Of a stretch of 64,000 nucleotides of DNA, positions 53,650 through 63,662 are shown piece by piece. The DNA is from Paludibacteraceae bacterium (GTDB taxonomy: Bacteria > Bacteroidota > Bacteroidia > Bacteroidales > Paludibacteraceae): the NCBI GenBank assembly GCA_024693065.1, contig JAILLP010000037.1, positions 1 to 64,000 of the forward strand, written 5' to 3'. The position numbers and the translations under genes are program-made. The notes below the pieces were generated by a model. The model ran no database searches. It was given only the letters and a program-made list of their open reading frames with translations, and was not told the origin of the DNA. How positions within the stretch are numbered: the stretch's first letter is position 1; each line of letters begins with the position of its first letter.

Positions 53650-54786
53650 ATGAGCGAGATAAATGACATAATGAAGATCCTCAACGAAGGAGAAGAAAAA
53701 GAGAGCAAGATCTCCGTGAAAGAGATTGTCGCCTTGGTGAAAGAGTACTTTTGGAAGCTATGGGACAAGAAATGGATCATCATAGTGGCAGGGCTCATCG
53801 GCGGCATCATCGGGTTCATATACGCCTACAACAGGAAGACGACTTATAAAGCCCAATACTCATTCACCCTCGGCAGTCCATCCACAGGAAGCTCGGGTAG
53901 TCTTGGAAGTTTGTCGTCCCTGCTCAACATCGGAGGGAACTCCATGGACGCATTCTCCGGCGACAATGTCCTCGAGCTGATAAAATCACGCACATTGGTG
54001 GAGAAGACGTTACTCTCGCCCACAGTATACAAGGGAGATTCCATCACATTCATCGAATATGCATTGATATGCGACAGCACGCGCGCGAAATGCGAGAAAA
54101 AAGGGAAAGAGGAGAATGCCTCCTCAGGCATTGTATCCATCTGCGACGTCTCCTTCCCCCTCGGACAAGAGAGAGAGACCTTCACACGTGCGCAAGATAG
54201 TATCCTCGGCAAAATAGCGAGCGGATTCATCTCCGGCAATATCGGCGCTATAAGGAAAGACAAAAAGTTATCATTCATGGTTTATGCCTTCAGCCATACC
54301 GACGAAACGTTCGCCAAGGAATTCTCGAGCGCACATCTGAAGGAAGTGTCCCAATTCTACATCGACACCAAGACTTCTCTCGCAAGGAAGAACATCGAGA
54401 CATTCCAGGAAAAAGCGGACTCAGTACGGAGGAAAATGGACCAGTGCTTCGCTCGCCGGGCAAGTTTCGCCGATGCGAACAGAAACGCAAACGGTCAAAT
54501 GATGTCCGTGACACAATGGAAAATCGACACGGACATCCAAATCCTTAGCGCCACTTACACGGAAATGCTGAAGAACCTTGAGATGCTGAAACTGAATTTG
54601 GCGAAAGAGACTCCGTTCATCCAAATAATCGACGAGCCAAGATACCCTCTCGCGAACGATAAAATGCGAAAACTTAAGGGTATCATCACGGGCGGATTCC
54701 TTTGCGGATTCCTGGCATGCCTAGCCATCATCGGACTATCCTTGTTCAATAAATTCAAAGAGGACTTGGAAAAGGAAGAGCTGTAA
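53650..54786 (+). CDS. Polysaccharide chain-length determinant protein (Wzz-like)
   Basis: A 378-residue inner-membrane protein with helices at residues about 37-58 and 345-365 flanking a large periplasmic coiled-coil domain. The N-terminal part (EIVALVKEYFWKLWDKKWIIIVAGLIGGIIGFIYAY) and the C-terminal part (PRYPLANDKMRKLKGIITGGFLCGFLACLAI) are the Wzz hallmark positions; the Pro-rich stretch before the second helix is present. It contains no tyrosine kinase domain. It begins two bases after the Wza-like gene. No glycosyltransferase or polymerase is encoded nearby. Confidence 0.88.
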   Translation: MSEINDIMKILNEGEEKESKISVKEIVALVKEYFWKLWDKKWIIIVAGLIGGIIGFIYAYNRKTTYKAQYSFTLGSPSTGSSGSLGSLSSLLNIGGNSMDAFSGDNVLELIKSRTLVEKTLLSPTVYKGDSITFIEYALICDSTRAKCEKKGKEENASSGIVSICDVSFPLGQERETFTRAQDSILGKIASGFISGNIGAIRKDKKLSFMVYAFSHTDETFAKEFSSAHLKEVSQFYIDTKTSLARKNIETFQEKADSVRRKMDQCFARRASFADANRNANGQMMSVTQWKIDTDIQILSATYTEMLKNLEMLKLNLAKETPFIQIIDEPRYPLANDKMRKLKGIITGGFLCGFLACLAIIGLSLFNKFKEDLEKEEL

Positions 54787-54807
54787 AAACAAGATAATTT
54801 TTATGCC

Positions 54808-56013
54808 ATGAAAGGGAAAAATATCATAGTCGGAGTAACCGGTGGAATAGCAGCCTACAAAACTGCCTCACTGGTAAGAGAACTGAAAAAGCGAGGAGCG
54901 AACGTCAAGGTGGTAATGACCCCTTTGGCGAAACAATTCATCACGCCTCTCACGATGGCCACTCTCTCCCAAAACCCTATCATGGTGGACTTCTTCAACC
55001 CTGAAAACGGGGAATGGAACAGCCACGTATCCCTCGGCATCTGGGCGGACGCCTACGTCATCGCCCCCGCCACCGCCAACTCCATCGGTAAGATGGCCAA
55101 CGGTATCGCGGACAATCTGCTCCTCACCACCTACCTCTCCGCCAAGTGTCCGGTCTTCATCGCACCTGCCATGGACCTCGACATGTATGCCCACCCTGCC
55201 GTGCAAAAGAATATCGCACTGCTCAAGGAGAGGGGCAACTTCATCATCGATGCGGAGGAGGGATTCCTCGCCAGCGGACTGTCCGGCAAGGGAAGAATGG
55301 CGGAGCCTGAAACCATCGCCCAATTCATCGAGCATTATTTCGACCAGGGGCAAGACCTCTCCGGCAAAAAGGTGATGATCACCGCTGGTCCGACATACGA
55401 AAAGATAGACCCTGTCCGTTTCATAGGTAACTACTCTTCCGGAAAGATGGGCTATGCCCTGGCGGAGGAGTGCGCGGAAAGAGGGGCGGAGGTGACCCTT
55501 GTCTCAGGACCAGTCGCCCTCTCACCTAAGCATCCGAACATCCATCGCATATCGGTGGAGTCCGCTCAAGAAATGTACGAAGCCGCCGCAAAAGCAGCGG
55601 AGAGCGCGGACATCGAGATCCTCTGCGCCGCAGTGGCCGACTATACGCCCGCACAGAAGGAGGACCATAAGATCAAGCGTGAAAAGAGCGGCGCCATGCA
55701 ATTGGACCTCGTCCCTACCCAAGACATCGCAGCCGCATTGGGCAAGATGAAACGTGAGGGACAAATGATGATCGGATTCGCCCTGGAGACGGACAATGAG
55801 GAGACGAACGCAGTGGGCAAATGTGAACGTAAGAACTTGGACTTCATCGTGATGAACTCCTTGAACGACAAGAACGCCTGCTTCCAACACGACACGAACA
55901 AAATAACCATATTCGACAGGAACGGTGACAAGCATGCCTACGACCTGAAGCCTAAAAAGGAAGTCGCAAGAGATATCATCGACCACGCCCTATCGCTAAT
56001 GAACAAAAAATGA
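54808..56013 (+). CDS. coaBC: Bifunctional phosphopantothenoylcysteine decarboxylase / phosphopantothenate-cysteine ligase
   Basis: A 401-residue CoA biosynthesis enzyme. The N-terminal flavoprotein decarboxylase part (CoaC, about 1-185) has GVTGGIAAYKTASLVREL, SHVSLGIWADAYVIAPATANSIGKMANGIADNLL and PAMDLDMY, which holds the acidic/Met catalytic region. The C-terminal synthetase part (CoaB, about 186-400) has TAGPTYEKIDPVRFIGNYSSGKMGYALAEE and AVADYTPA. The active-site layout is complete. It lies 21 bases after the Wzz-like gene and overlaps the next gene by four bases (ATGA), a conserved order in this phylum. Confidence 0.95.
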   Translation: MKGKNIIVGVTGGIAAYKTASLVRELKKRGANVKVVMTPLAKQFITPLTMATLSQNPIMVDFFNPENGEWNSHVSLGIWADAYVIAPATANSIGKMANGIADNLLLTTYLSAKCPVFIAPAMDLDMYAHPAVQKNIALLKERGNFIIDAEEGFLASGLSGKGRMAEPETIAQFIEHYFDQGQDLSGKKVMITAGPTYEKIDPVRFIGNYSSGKMGYALAEECAERGAEVTLVSGPVALSPKHPNIHRISVESAQEMYEAAAKAAESADIEILCAAVADYTPAQKEDHKIKREKSGAMQLDLVPTQDIAAALGKMKREGQMMIGFALETDNEETNAVGKCERKNLDFIVMNSLNDKNACFQHDTNKITIFDRNGDKHAYDLKPKKEVARDIIDHALSLMNKK

Positions 56014-56927
56014 TTATGAAAAAAATGATTATAAAAAGAGCGCTCTCCGTATTGCTCACATTATCGTGCGTCTTCGCCTGCCACGCACAGGATGTCAAGG
56101 CCTACGTCAGAGTCAATGCGGATAACATCGGAGGAACAAGCACCAACCGAGAGATCTACGACGAAATGTCACAAGCCATAACGGAGTTCATCAACTCCAG
56201 AAGATGGACGGACGCCACCTTCACGGAGGAGGAGCGCATCGAATGCAACTTCGTCCTCATCCTCGAGAAGACCGCCGGAGAGAATTATTCGGGGAAACTA
56301 CAGGTGCAAGCGAGCCGTCCTGTCTACAACTCCGGCTACACGACCACTTTGTTCAACTTCCAGGACAATAACCTCATGTTCAACTATTCACAGTACCAGA
56401 AACTGGAATTCGACGAGAACGTGTACGAAAACAACCTACTCTCCACCATCGCCTTTTACATGAACATCGTATTGGGCCTCCACTTCGACTCCTTCAGCCG
56501 TTACGGAGGAAGCCGATACTTCGAGAAGGCCGAACTGATCGTTTCCCTCGCGCAAAGCTCCGACGACATCGGATGGAAAGCTTTCGACAGCGACAGGAAC
56601 CGATATGCCCTCGTAAGCAACTACCAGGACGAACGTCTGAAGAAACTGAGGGACATCATGTACGAGTACCACCGATTCGGCTTGGACGAGATGGTGAACA
56701 GCGTAGAGAAGGGAAGAACGAACATCTTCAACAACCTTCCTTACCTCAAGGAGATGAACAGGGCTGTTCCATACTCCATCGCGCTGCAACTCTTCGTGGA
56801 GGCGAAACTGAACGAACTGCTCGACATGTTCAAACCGGCCACATCCAAAGAGAAGAAGGACTTGTACGAGGTTCTGCAAAGCATATTGCCTACGCAAAGC
56901 AACAAATACCAAGAGCTGCTGAACTAA
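56010..56927 (+). CDS. DUF4835 protein, PorD-type
   Basis: A 305-residue exported protein with a signal peptide ending FACHAQ (about residue 27; a second ATG lies at 56016). The mature chain matches DUF4835: QDVKAYVRVNADNIGGTSTN, then VQASRPVYNSGYTTTLFNFQDNN, QYQKLEFDEN and a helical C-terminal half. Members lie between coaBC and recN in many Bacteroidota, and some databases label the family PorD, a type IX secretion accessory. A T9SS cargo in the window (GH9) is consistent with that. I am sure of the family, less of the name. Confidence 0.85.
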   Translation: MIMKKMIIKRALSVLLTLSCVFACHAQDVKAYVRVNADNIGGTSTNREIYDEMSQAITEFINSRRWTDATFTEEERIECNFVLILEKTAGENYSGKLQVQASRPVYNSGYTTTLFNFQDNNLMFNYSQYQKLEFDENVYENNLLSTIAFYMNIVLGLHFDSFSRYGGSRYFEKAELIVSLAQSSDDIGWKAFDSDRNRYALVSNYQDERLKKLRDIMYEYHRFGLDEMVNSVEKGRTNIFNNLPYLKEMNRAVPYSIALQLFVEAKLNELLDMFKPATSKEKKDLYEVLQSILPTQSNKYQELLN

Positions 56928-56939
56928 TATCTCCGAGCC

Positions 56940-58598
56940 ATGCTGAAGTCCCTGACTGTAGAGAATTACGCCTTGATCGAAAAGACGGATGTGCAATGGA
57001 ACCCTGGATTCTCCGTCATCACGGGCGAGACGGGTTCGGGAAAGTCCATCCTGCTTGGGGCATTAGGCCTCATACAAGGGCAAAGGGCGGATACGAAGGC
57101 TCTTAAAGACACGGAGAAGAAGTGCGTGGTGGAGGCTGAATTCGACCTCTCCGCCTATGCGTTGCAACCCTTCTTCGAGGAAAATGACTTGGACTATGAG
57201 GAGACCTGCATCATCCGCAGGGAAATCGCCCCTAACGGCAAGTCCCGCGCCTTCATCAACGACACACCGGTGGCTCTCTCCGCACTGAAGGAAATCACCT
57301 CCCACATCATCGACATACACTCCCAACACGAGACACTCCTACTGAACGAGGACGCCTTCCAACTGCACGTGCTGGACGCCTACGCCAACCTGAAAGAGGA
57401 GCTTTCGGTATACGGCACGATCTACGGACAATACGCAGCCAAGAAAAAACGTCTAAAGGAGCTCCGCGCCTCCCTGGAGGAAAGGAACGCCAACAGGGAC
57501 TATCTGGAATTTCAGCTGAAACAACTGCACGATGCGGGATTCTCCGCAAACGAACAGGAGGAGTTGGAGGAGGAGATCAACGTCCTCTCGCACACCACAG
57601 AGATGAAAGAGGCGCTATCCAAGGCCACATGGCTACTCTCCGACAAAGAGGAGAACATCTGCGGTTCGCTAAAGGAGGTGACCTCGGCCCTATCCTCCAT
57701 CGCACAATTTTCGGAGTCCTTCGCAGAGATGCAAAGGCGGGCGGATAGTTGCCTCATCGAACTGAAGGACTTGGCGCGAGAGATAGAGCAGAAGCTGGCG
57801 GACGTGAACGTGGACCCGCAAAGACTGGAGCAGGTCAGCCAACGTCTGGACCTCATCTACACACTCGAAAAGAAACATCACGCAGAGTCGTTGCAGGCTC
57901 TGCTGGAGATACAGGCATCCTTCGAACAACAAATAGCGGAGATGGACAACTCAGAGGAGACGACGGAACTCATGGAGCGGGAGATCTCCCAACTGGAGGA
58001 ACAGCTGGAAACGATGACGAAGGCAATCAGCCTTAAACGTCAGCAGGCAAAACCGCTGTTGGAGGAGTCCGTCGAAAACATACTTCATAATCTAGGCATT
58101 CCTAACGCTAAACTAGAGGTGAGGATTTCACCGCTGGCCCAACTGGAGGCAAGCGGAAAGGATTCGGTCCGTTTCTTCTTCGCGGCCAATAAGAACGCCA
58201 CACTGCTACCCATCGCCAACGTCGCCTCAGGCGGTGAGCTGTCACGCATCATGCTCGCCCTCAAGTCCATCCTCTGCCGAACAGAGGAATTACCGACAGT
58301 CATCCTGGACGAGATAGACACAGGCGTATCGGGCGAAGTGGCGGACAAGATGGGCGCACTCATGCAGTCCATGGGCGAGAAGATGCAGGTCATCAGCATC
58401 ACCCACCTTCCACAGATCGCCTCCAAAGGAGCCACCCATTACAAGGTCTACAAGGAAGACGACGAGACGACCACCCATTCGCGCATCAAGCGCCTAAGCG
58501 AAGCCGAGAGGGTCACAGAGATCGCCCAAATGCTCAGCGGATCAGCCCTCTCAGAGGCAGCCGTACAGAACGCCAAGGAACTTCTAAAACAATCATGA
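56940..58598 (+). CDS. recN: DNA repair protein RecN
   Basis: A 552-residue SMC-like protein for double-strand break repair. The N-terminal ATPase half has [14 protein letters not shown] near residue 32. The central coiled coil (about 155-375) consists of Glu/Lys/Leu/Gln-rich heptads. The C-terminal half has [13 protein letters not shown] and [15 protein letters not shown], then [10 protein letters not shown]. The length is typical. It starts 13 bases after the DUF4835 gene and its stop is two bases before the rnhB start. Confidence 0.96.
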   Translation: MLKSLTVENYALIEKTDVQWNPGFSVITGETGSGKSILLGALGLIQGQRADTKALKDTEKKCVVEAEFDLSAYALQPFFEENDLDYEETCIIRREIAPNGKSRAFINDTPVALSALKEITSHIIDIHSQHETLLLNEDAFQLHVLDAYANLKEELSVYGTIYGQYAAKKKRLKELRASLEERNANRDYLEFQLKQLHDAGFSANEQEELEEEINVLSHTTEMKEALSKATWLLSDKEENICGSLKEVTSALSSIAQFSESFAEMQRRADSCLIELKDLAREIEQKLADVNVDPQRLEQVSQRLDLIYTLEKKHHAESLQALLEIQASFEQQIAEMDNSEETTELMEREISQLEEQLETMTKAISLKRQQAKPLLEESVENILHNLGIPNAKLEVRISPLAQLEASGKDSVRFFFAANKNATLLPIANVASGGELSRIMLALKSILCRTEELPTVILDEIDTGVSGEVADKMGALMQSMGEKMQVISITHLPQIASKGATHYKVYKEDDETTTHSRIKRLSEAERVTEIAQMLSGSALSEAAVQNAKELLKQS

Positions 58599-58599
58599 T

Positions 58600-59205
58600 A
58601 TGCTACAGCCCTTTCTGAAAGAGAACGTCATGGAAGCCGGGTGCGACGAGGCAGGAAGAGGATGCTTGGCGGGACCCGTATTCGCGGCGGCGGTCATCCT
58701 ACCGCCTGATTTCCAGAATGACCTGCTGAACGACTCCAAGCAACTCACCGAGAAGCAACGATACGCCCTGCGCCCCATCATCGAGGAGCAAGCGGTGGCT
58801 TGGGCTGTAGGCATCGTATCCGCCAAGGAAATCGATAAGATAAACATCCTGAACGCCTCCTTCCTGGCGATGCACAGAGCGATCGACCAGCTGAAGGTCA
58901 GACCGGAGCATCTCATCATAGACGGTAACCGTTTCAGGCCCTACGAGGGCATCAAACACCAATGCGTGGTGAAAGGGGATGGCAAGTACATGTCCATCGC
59001 GGCAGCCTCCATCTTAGCCAAGACCTACCGTGACGACTACATGAACAAAATCGCGGAGGACTACCCAGTCTATCAATGGGCAAAGAACAAAGGGTACCCC
59101 ACCAAGGCGCATAGGCAGGCCATCGAGCAGTTCGGGCCAACCGAACACCACCGCATGAGCTTCACACTCATCGATCCACAATTAAAGCTGGAATTCAAAG
59201 ACTAA
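58600..59205 (+). CDS. rnhB: Ribonuclease HII
   Basis: A 201-residue enzyme that removes ribonucleotides from DNA. The N-terminal catalytic motif [15 protein letters not shown] gives Asp16 and Glu17. LIIDGNRF near residue 107 supplies the next acidic residue. [14 protein letters not shown] and [24 protein letters not shown] are conserved family blocks. It is the last gene of the coaBC-DUF4835-recN-rnhB series and is followed by a terminator shared with the convergent lipoprotein gene. Confidence 0.96.
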   Translation: MLQPFLKENVMEAGCDEAGRGCLAGPVFAAAVILPPDFQNDLLNDSKQLTEKQRYALRPIIEEQAVAWAVGIVSAKEIDKINILNASFLAMHRAIDQLKVRPEHLIIDGNRFRPYEGIKHQCVVKGDGKYMSIAAASILAKTYRDDYMNKIAEDYPVYQWAKNKGYPTKAHRQAIEQFGPTEHHRMSFTLIDPQLKLEFKD

Positions 59206-59209
59206 AAAT

Positions 59210-59238
59210 AAAAAAGCGGCCCAAAACTGAGCCGCTTT
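59210..59238. terminator. Bidirectional terminator between rnhB and the lipoprotein gene
   Basis: AAAGCGGC / GCCGCTTT stem with a ten-base loop preceded by A residues on the plus strand, usable from both sides of the convergent pair. Confidence 0.75.
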
Positions 59239-59263
59239 CCATTTAGCATACACTAGCCTAAAC

Positions 59264-59740
59264 TTATTTTTTCCCGTTGTAATCCATCTTAAGATTAAGC
59301 GTTCCTGTGTTAACGTTGATGGTGAAATCCAACTTGCCATCCTTAGAGAATGTACCTTTTTCAACATTAACGTCAGCCTCAACAGCACCTCCTTGCAAAG
59401 CGACATGCAAGTTATCAGCAGTGAATGACCAAGTGTTTGCAGCTGCGTCATATGAGCATGGCAAAGCCTTGAAATCCAAATCTTTCACCTCAATGCCCAT
59501 GATGGTGATAGGCTCCAAAGTCAAGTCAATAGCATTCGTCGTTTCAGCATTGGCAGATACCACAACACCCAAGTTGTCAGCAACAGGCGCACCGGAAGTA
59601 GTCAACGTACCATGGTAAGTACCAGTAATAGCTGAGAACTCAAGAGAGTCAGACTTCGCGTCATCATCATCATCTCCACAAGCTGGCAACATGATCATAG
59701 AGAAACCAGCCAACAAAAGCATTAACAATTTACTTTTCAT
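59264..59740 (-). CDS. Calycin-like lipoprotein
   Basis: A 158-residue lipoprotein with the signal MKSKLLMLLLAGFSMIMLPAC and an Asp run after the Cys, as in Bacteroidota surface lipoproteins. The mature domain is all-beta: about eight strands with regular polar/apolar alternation (FSAITGTYHGTLTT, then KLDFTINVNTGTLNLKMDY). It resembles the calycin-like or DUF4840-type proteins of gut Bacteroidales, small beta barrels with unknown ligands. The last strand ends NGKK. It is probably monocistronic. Confidence 0.72.
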   Translation of the reverse strand: MKSKLLMLLLAGFSMIMLPACGDDDDDAKSDSLEFSAITGTYHGTLTTSGAPVADNLGVVVSANAETTNAIDLTLEPITIMGIEVKDLDFKALPCSYDAAANTWSFTADNLHVALQGGAVEADVNVEKGTFSKDGKLDFTINVNTGTLNLKMDYNGKK

Positions 59741-59776
59741 AACAATACTATATTAAGTTAAACATAAAATTCAGAC

Positions 59777-60322
59777 TCATTTAAACTCCATCGCAGCCGC
59801 CAACTCATCCGCAAAGGGTTGTCCCTTCACCTTAGCGACCAAAGCGAGACCGAAACGCATGGCGGTACCCGCACCACGGCTGGTGACGAATTGGTTAGAG
59901 ACCACAACCGGCTCCTTCTTCACCTCCGCGCCCGTCAGGTATTCCTCGAAGCCTGGGTAGCACGTAGCCTTCTCGCCCTTCAGCAGGCCCAAGCCTCCAT
60001 AGACGGACGGAGCGGCGCAGATAGCACCCAGGATCACATCCTTGCCAGCGGCGACGGTGAGCAGTTTAGCCAAACCCTCGTGAGCGGCCAAGTTCTTGGT
60101 GCCAGGCATTCCGCCAGGAAGAACCAGCATACCCGCTGCGGAGAAATCCGTCTGCTCGAACAATGCATCCGCCTCGACGTTGATGCCATGGGAACCCTTC
60201 ACCTGTTTCCTTCCCATGATGGAAACCGTTACCACATTGAATCCTGCCCTACGCATGACGTCAATCGGAGCGATAGCCTCAGTCTCCTCGAAACCATCCG
60301 CCAAAAACACAAATGCATTCAT
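59777..60322 (-). CDS. DJ-1/PfpI family protein
   Basis: A 181-residue protein of the DJ-1 subfamily. GAICAAPSVYGG holds the nucleophile-elbow Cys and LADGFEETEAIAPIDVMRRAG is the family start, with the acidic residue that partners the Cys. LPGGMPGTKNLAAHEGL is the second conserved block. Family members act as glyoxalases/deglycases or protein chaperones in oxidative stress. It lies three bases after the TonB-like gene, as the last gene of the lptF/G-ribBA-exbB-exbD-tonB series. Confidence 0.88.
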   Translation of the reverse strand: MNAFVFLADGFEETEAIAPIDVMRRAGFNVVTVSIMGRKQVKGSHGINVEADALFEQTDFSAAGMLVLPGGMPGTKNLAAHEGLAKLLTVAAGKDVILGAICAAPSVYGGLGLLKGEKATCYPGFEEYLTGAEVKKEPVVVSNQFVTSRGAGTAMRFGLALVAKVKGQPFADELAAAMEFK

Positions 60323-60325
60323 ATC

Positions 60326-61198
60326 CTAATTCAAAATAAATTTATACGTAATCGTACCGAACTGGTCGTTCTCGCTGCCATCCGTACGAGGGGAGAACTT
60401 CGTCTTCTTCGCAGCCGCCTGAGCCTCCCGCAACAAAGCGGGGTCGGAGGTGTTCGTTCCCTTGCCGATACTTGTATTCACCACATTACCGTTCTTATCC
60501 ACCTTGATGCTGACGACCACCGTACCCTCCTCCTGAGAGGCATAATTAGGGCGAACCAGCGATCCGCGGATTGAACGTCCGCCCAAGCTCCAAGAGAGGT
60601 TGCTGCCAGAGTTAGCCGCCCCGTTGGTGGAAGTGGAACCGTCACGTCCGAACGGGTTACCTTTCGTGCCACTGCCGGAACCGTCACCCATACCGTTCGA
60701 GTTAGCGTCCGTGCCGTTACCGCCGGCGCCGAAGCCCTTCAAGCCCTTTGTCTTCTGGGCGATAGCGTTCTTGATGCTATCCTGTTTACGTTTCTCCTCC
60801 GCCAGCTTACGGGCCTCCTCTTGCCTGCGCTTCTCTTCGGCGATGCGTTTCTCACGCTCCTCACGCTCCTTGCGCAGCTGTTCCTCCGTCTTCTTCGGCT
60901 TCTTGTCAGGCATATCCAAAGACTCCTCGATGTCCTGGGTCTGGTACGACTCATTAGCGGGCGTAGGCGTCTGAGGCGCAGGAACAGGTTGGGAAGCCTC
61001 GGCAGGAGCAGGAGCGGCATCCGCCACATCAGCGCCCGAAGTCAGGGACTCTATGCCCAAAGCCACCTCCAAGCCCTCCTCCGTATCAGGGATTTTGTGC
61101 TCAAGGTAAAGATTGAACATCAGCAATAGCAACAACAGATGTAACACGATGGTCACAGCCATTGCAATAGCCTTCTGTTTCTGATTATTATCCTCCAT
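60326..61198 (-). CDS. TonB/TolA-like energy transducer
   Basis: A 290-residue protein from ATG 61196-61198. One N-terminal membrane helix (about 12-33) is followed by a long Pro/Ala then Lys/Glu/Arg-rich helical stretch (about 80-150). A Gly/Asn/Ser-rich linker comes next (about 155-205), then a C-terminal beta domain (about 215-290; RGSLVRPNYASQEEGTVVVSIKVDKNGNV). The charged helical rod resembles TolA, the end TonB. It is encoded with exbB and exbD, the proton-driven motor that powers it. It probably energises outer membrane receptors such as the one at 18517-21057. Confidence 0.88.
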   Translation of the reverse strand: MEDNNQKQKAIAMAVTIVLHLLLLLLMFNLYLEHKIPDTEEGLEVALGIESLTSGADVADAAPAPAEASQPVPAPQTPTPANESYQTQDIEESLDMPDKKPKKTEEQLRKEREEREKRIAEEKRRQEEARKLAEEKRKQDSIKNAIAQKTKGLKGFGAGGNGTDANSNGMGDGSGSGTKGNPFGRDGSTSTNGAANSGSNLSWSLGGRSIRGSLVRPNYASQEEGTVVVSIKVDKNGNVVNTSIGKGTNTSDPALLREAQAAAKKTKFSPRTDGSENDQFGTITYKFILN

Positions 61199-61206
61199 TC
61201 GCAAAA

Positions 61207-61617
61207 TTATTTCTGAGGTCTCGTAGCGATAACCAATTTAAACTTATTCGTGTTGGCGATGTTCAGCACCTTCACGACTTCGCCGTACGGAATAGTCTCG
61301 TCGGCATAGAGCGCCACATACATATCCGGCTCGTCGAGCACTTGCTGTTGCAAGAATGGTTCGATCTCCTCGAAAGAGACCGGACGTTCCTTCTCGTTGC
61401 CGGAAGCGACGTAGTAATTAAGTTCCTTATCGATCGTCACGCGGGTGATCGGCTTAGCGGAGGTCTGCTGCTTGCTCTGCGGCAACATCAGCTTGATGGC
61501 GTTCGGATGCACCACCGTAGAGGTCAGCATGAAGAATATCAACAGCAAAAAGACGATATCCGTCATGGAAGACATGTTAAAACCCGCCTCGGCCTTACTT
61601 CTTCTTTTAAGTGCCAT
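61207..61617 (-). CDS. exbD: Biopolymer transport protein ExbD
   Basis: A 136-residue protein with one membrane helix (about residues 16-36). The helix starts SSMTDIVFLLLIFFMLTS, with the proton-carrying Asp at 20 of the helix start (MTDIVFLLLIFF). A periplasmic domain follows (about 45-136). This is the standard ExbD/TolR layout. It lies between exbB and the TonB-like gene with short gaps (21 and 8 bases), so the three form one complex. Confidence 0.93.
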   Translation of the reverse strand: MALKRRSKAEAGFNMSSMTDIVFLLLIFFMLTSTVVHPNAIKLMLPQSKQQTSAKPITRVTIDKELNYYVASGNEKERPVSFEEIEPFLQQQVLDEPDMYVALYADETIPYGEVVKVLNIANTNKFKLVIATRPQK

Positions 61618-61638
61618 AACTAATTACGATTAAGTCAA

Positions 61639-62322
61639 TTAAGCAGGTTCGTTCAGGATATCCATGAATTCCATGGAACGGGCTTCCATGTTGCTCACCA
61701 CCTTATCCACCAGGGAGATCAAGTAGTTATAAGCGAAGTAGGCGATGACACCGACGATCAATCCACCGACCGTCGTCACCATAGCCGTGTAGATACCGCC
61801 TGCGAGCAAGCTGACATCCACGTTGTTACCTGCGTTAGACATGTTGAAGAAAGCTTGGATCATACCGATCACCGTACCAAGGAAACCGATCATCGGGCCA
61901 CCTCCAGCGGTAGTCGCCAAAAGGGAGAGACCCTTCTCCAACTTAGCCACCTCCAGGTTACCCACGTTCTCGATAGCCACCATGACATCGTTCATCGGGC
62001 GGCCCAAACGCATGACACCCTTCTCGATCATACGGGCATAAGGCGTATCCGTCTTTCTGCAAAGAGTAAGCGCGGCATCGATTTTGCCCTCATTGATATA
62101 GTCCTTGATCTTATCCATGAAAGTAGGATCCTTCACGGAAGCCTTACGAATCACGAGCAGGCGCTCCACAAAGATGTAGACAGCCAGCATGCACAAGAGC
62201 AGCAACGGAATCATGATCCAGCCACCCGCCTTGGCCAATTCGAATATACTCAGACTTGCGACTTCCGGTTCAGCGGCAGCCTCAGTCGCTTGCACCGCTT
62301 GTAACAACACACCTAAAACCAT
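61639..62322 (-). CDS. exbB: MotA/TolQ/ExbB proton channel family protein
   Basis: A 227-residue inner-membrane protein from ATG 62320-62322; the frame extends to a GTG at 62361, close to the ribBA stop. Three membrane helices are visible: about 38-60, 125-147 and 168-190, with TVGGLIVGVIAYFAYNYL the last. LATTAGGGPMIGFLGTVIGMIQAF is the family signature, with the conserved Thr/Gly-rich stretch. It forms the pentameric ring around ExbD. Confidence 0.93.
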   Translation of the reverse strand: MVLGVLLQAVQATEAAAEPEVASLSIFELAKAGGWIMIPLLLLCMLAVYIFVERLLVIRKASVKDPTFMDKIKDYINEGKIDAALTLCRKTDTPYARMIEKGVMRLGRPMNDVMVAIENVGNLEVAKLEKGLSLLATTAGGGPMIGFLGTVIGMIQAFFNMSNAGNNVDVSLLAGGIYTAMVTTVGGLIVGVIAYFAYNYLISLVDKVVSNMEARSMEFMDILNEPA

Positions 62323-62365
62323 TTTGTTTATTTTTACGTTTAACGTTAGTATTAAATTCACTCAA

Positions 62366-63574
62366 TCAGAGATGGAGGTCATGCCCCATCCGTTCCTTTT
62401 TCGTCTTGATATAGAACTCGTTGTACTTGTTCGGTTTGATTTCGATCGGCACGTTCTCCACGATTTCCAGGCCGAAACTTTCCAGACCGATACGCTTCAC
62501 CGGATTGTTGGTCATCAGGCGCATCTTCGAGACACCCAGTTCACGGAGTATCTGCGCACCCACGCCATAGTCACGCTCGTCGGGTTGGAAGCCGAGGTGG
62601 ACATTGGCGTCCACCGTGTCGTATCCCTCCTCCTGCAGTTTATACGCACGTATTTTATTCATCAGACCGATGCCACGGCCCTCTTGGTTCATGTAGATGA
62701 GGACACCTTTACCGGCCTCCTCGATGCGTTTCATCGCCACCTTCAGCTGTTCGCCGCACTCGCAGCGGAGGGAACCGAATATATCGCCCGTAGCACAGGA
62801 GGAGTGAACCCTCACGAGGATAGGCTCGCCATGTTTCCAAGAGCCCTTGACCAGCGCCACATGCTCCAGTCCGTTGGATTTCTGACGGAAAGGCGTCAGC
62901 ATGAAGTCACCGTATTGGGTCGGCAGATGCACCGTCTCCCCCTTCTCCACCAAAGATTCGGACTTGATACGATAGGCGATCAGGTCGCGGATGGATATGA
63001 TCTTCATGCCATACTGTTTGGCGCGTTCCATCAGTTGCGGAAGGCGCGCCATGGTACCGTCCTCATTCATGATTTCGATGAGTGCGGCGCAAGGATGAAG
63101 CCCAGCCAAGCGAGCCAGATCGACGGCCGCCTCCGTATGTCCCGCACGACGCAAGACACCCTTGTCCTGCGCATACAACGGATTCACATGGCCCGGGCGA
63201 CCGAAGGTCTCAGGGACCGATTTAGGGTCAGCCAGCGCACGGATCGTGGCGGCACGGTCGGCAGCGGAAACACCCGTAGTACAACCCTCTAGTTTATCCA
63301 CCGTGATGGTGAAAGGAGTCCCCAACACAGAAGTATTGTTAAAGACCTGCTTGTCCAATTTCAGTTCGGCGCAACGAGTCAAAGTGATAGGAGCGCAAAG
63401 AACACCACGACCCTCTTTCAGCATGAAATTAATCTTCTCCGGCGTAATCAACTCCGCCGCGGTGATGAAGTCCCCCTCATTCTCCCTATCTTCGTCATCC
63501 ACCACAATCAGGAACTTACCCTCCTTGAAATCCTCTATCGCCTCTTCAATATCATTCAACTTATATGTTTCCAT
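62366..63574 (-). CDS. ribBA: Bifunctional 3,4-dihydroxy-2-butanone-4-phosphate synthase / GTP cyclohydrolase II
   Basis: A 402-residue riboflavin-pathway enzyme from ATG 63572-63574. The N-terminal RibB domain (about 1-200) has [14 protein letters not shown] with the acidic metal ligands, GRGVLCAP, and [10 protein letters not shown]. The C-terminal RibA domain (about 205-400) has [24 protein letters not shown], which supplies the three Cys zinc ligands, and [15 protein letters not shown]. An earlier in-frame ATG at 63595 is possible. No FMN riboswitch is seen in the 88-base gap upstream, consistent with its position inside an operon. Confidence 0.96.
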   Translation of the reverse strand: METYKLNDIEEAIEDFKEGKFLIVVDDEDRENEGDFITAAELITPEKINFMLKEGRGVLCAPITLTRCAELKLDKQVFNNTSVLGTPFTITVDKLEGCTTGVSAADRAATIRALADPKSVPETFGRPGHVNPLYAQDKGVLRRAGHTEAAVDLARLAGLHPCAALIEIMNEDGTMARLPQLMERAKQYGMKIISIRDLIAYRIKSESLVEKGETVHLPTQYGDFMLTPFRQKSNGLEHVALVKGSWKHGEPILVRVHSSCATGDIFGSLRCECGEQLKVAMKRIEEAGKGVLIYMNQEGRGIGLMNKIRAYKLQEEGYDTVDANVHLGFQPDERDYGVGAQILRELGVSKMRLMTNNPVKRIGLESFGLEIVENVPIEIKPNKYNEFYIKTKKERMGHDLHL

Positions 63575-63662
63575 TTCAAATATATATATATTCAAATCAA
63601 TTCAACAGCAAAACAATGCAAAACGCTGACAGCTCCTCCGTCTATCATCCACGCAAGGGGAA

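Noticed and set aside
62366..63662. An FMN riboswitch controlling ribBA
   Set aside because: Only 88 bases separate ribBA from the LptF/G gene upstream, and no conserved RFN element is visible there.
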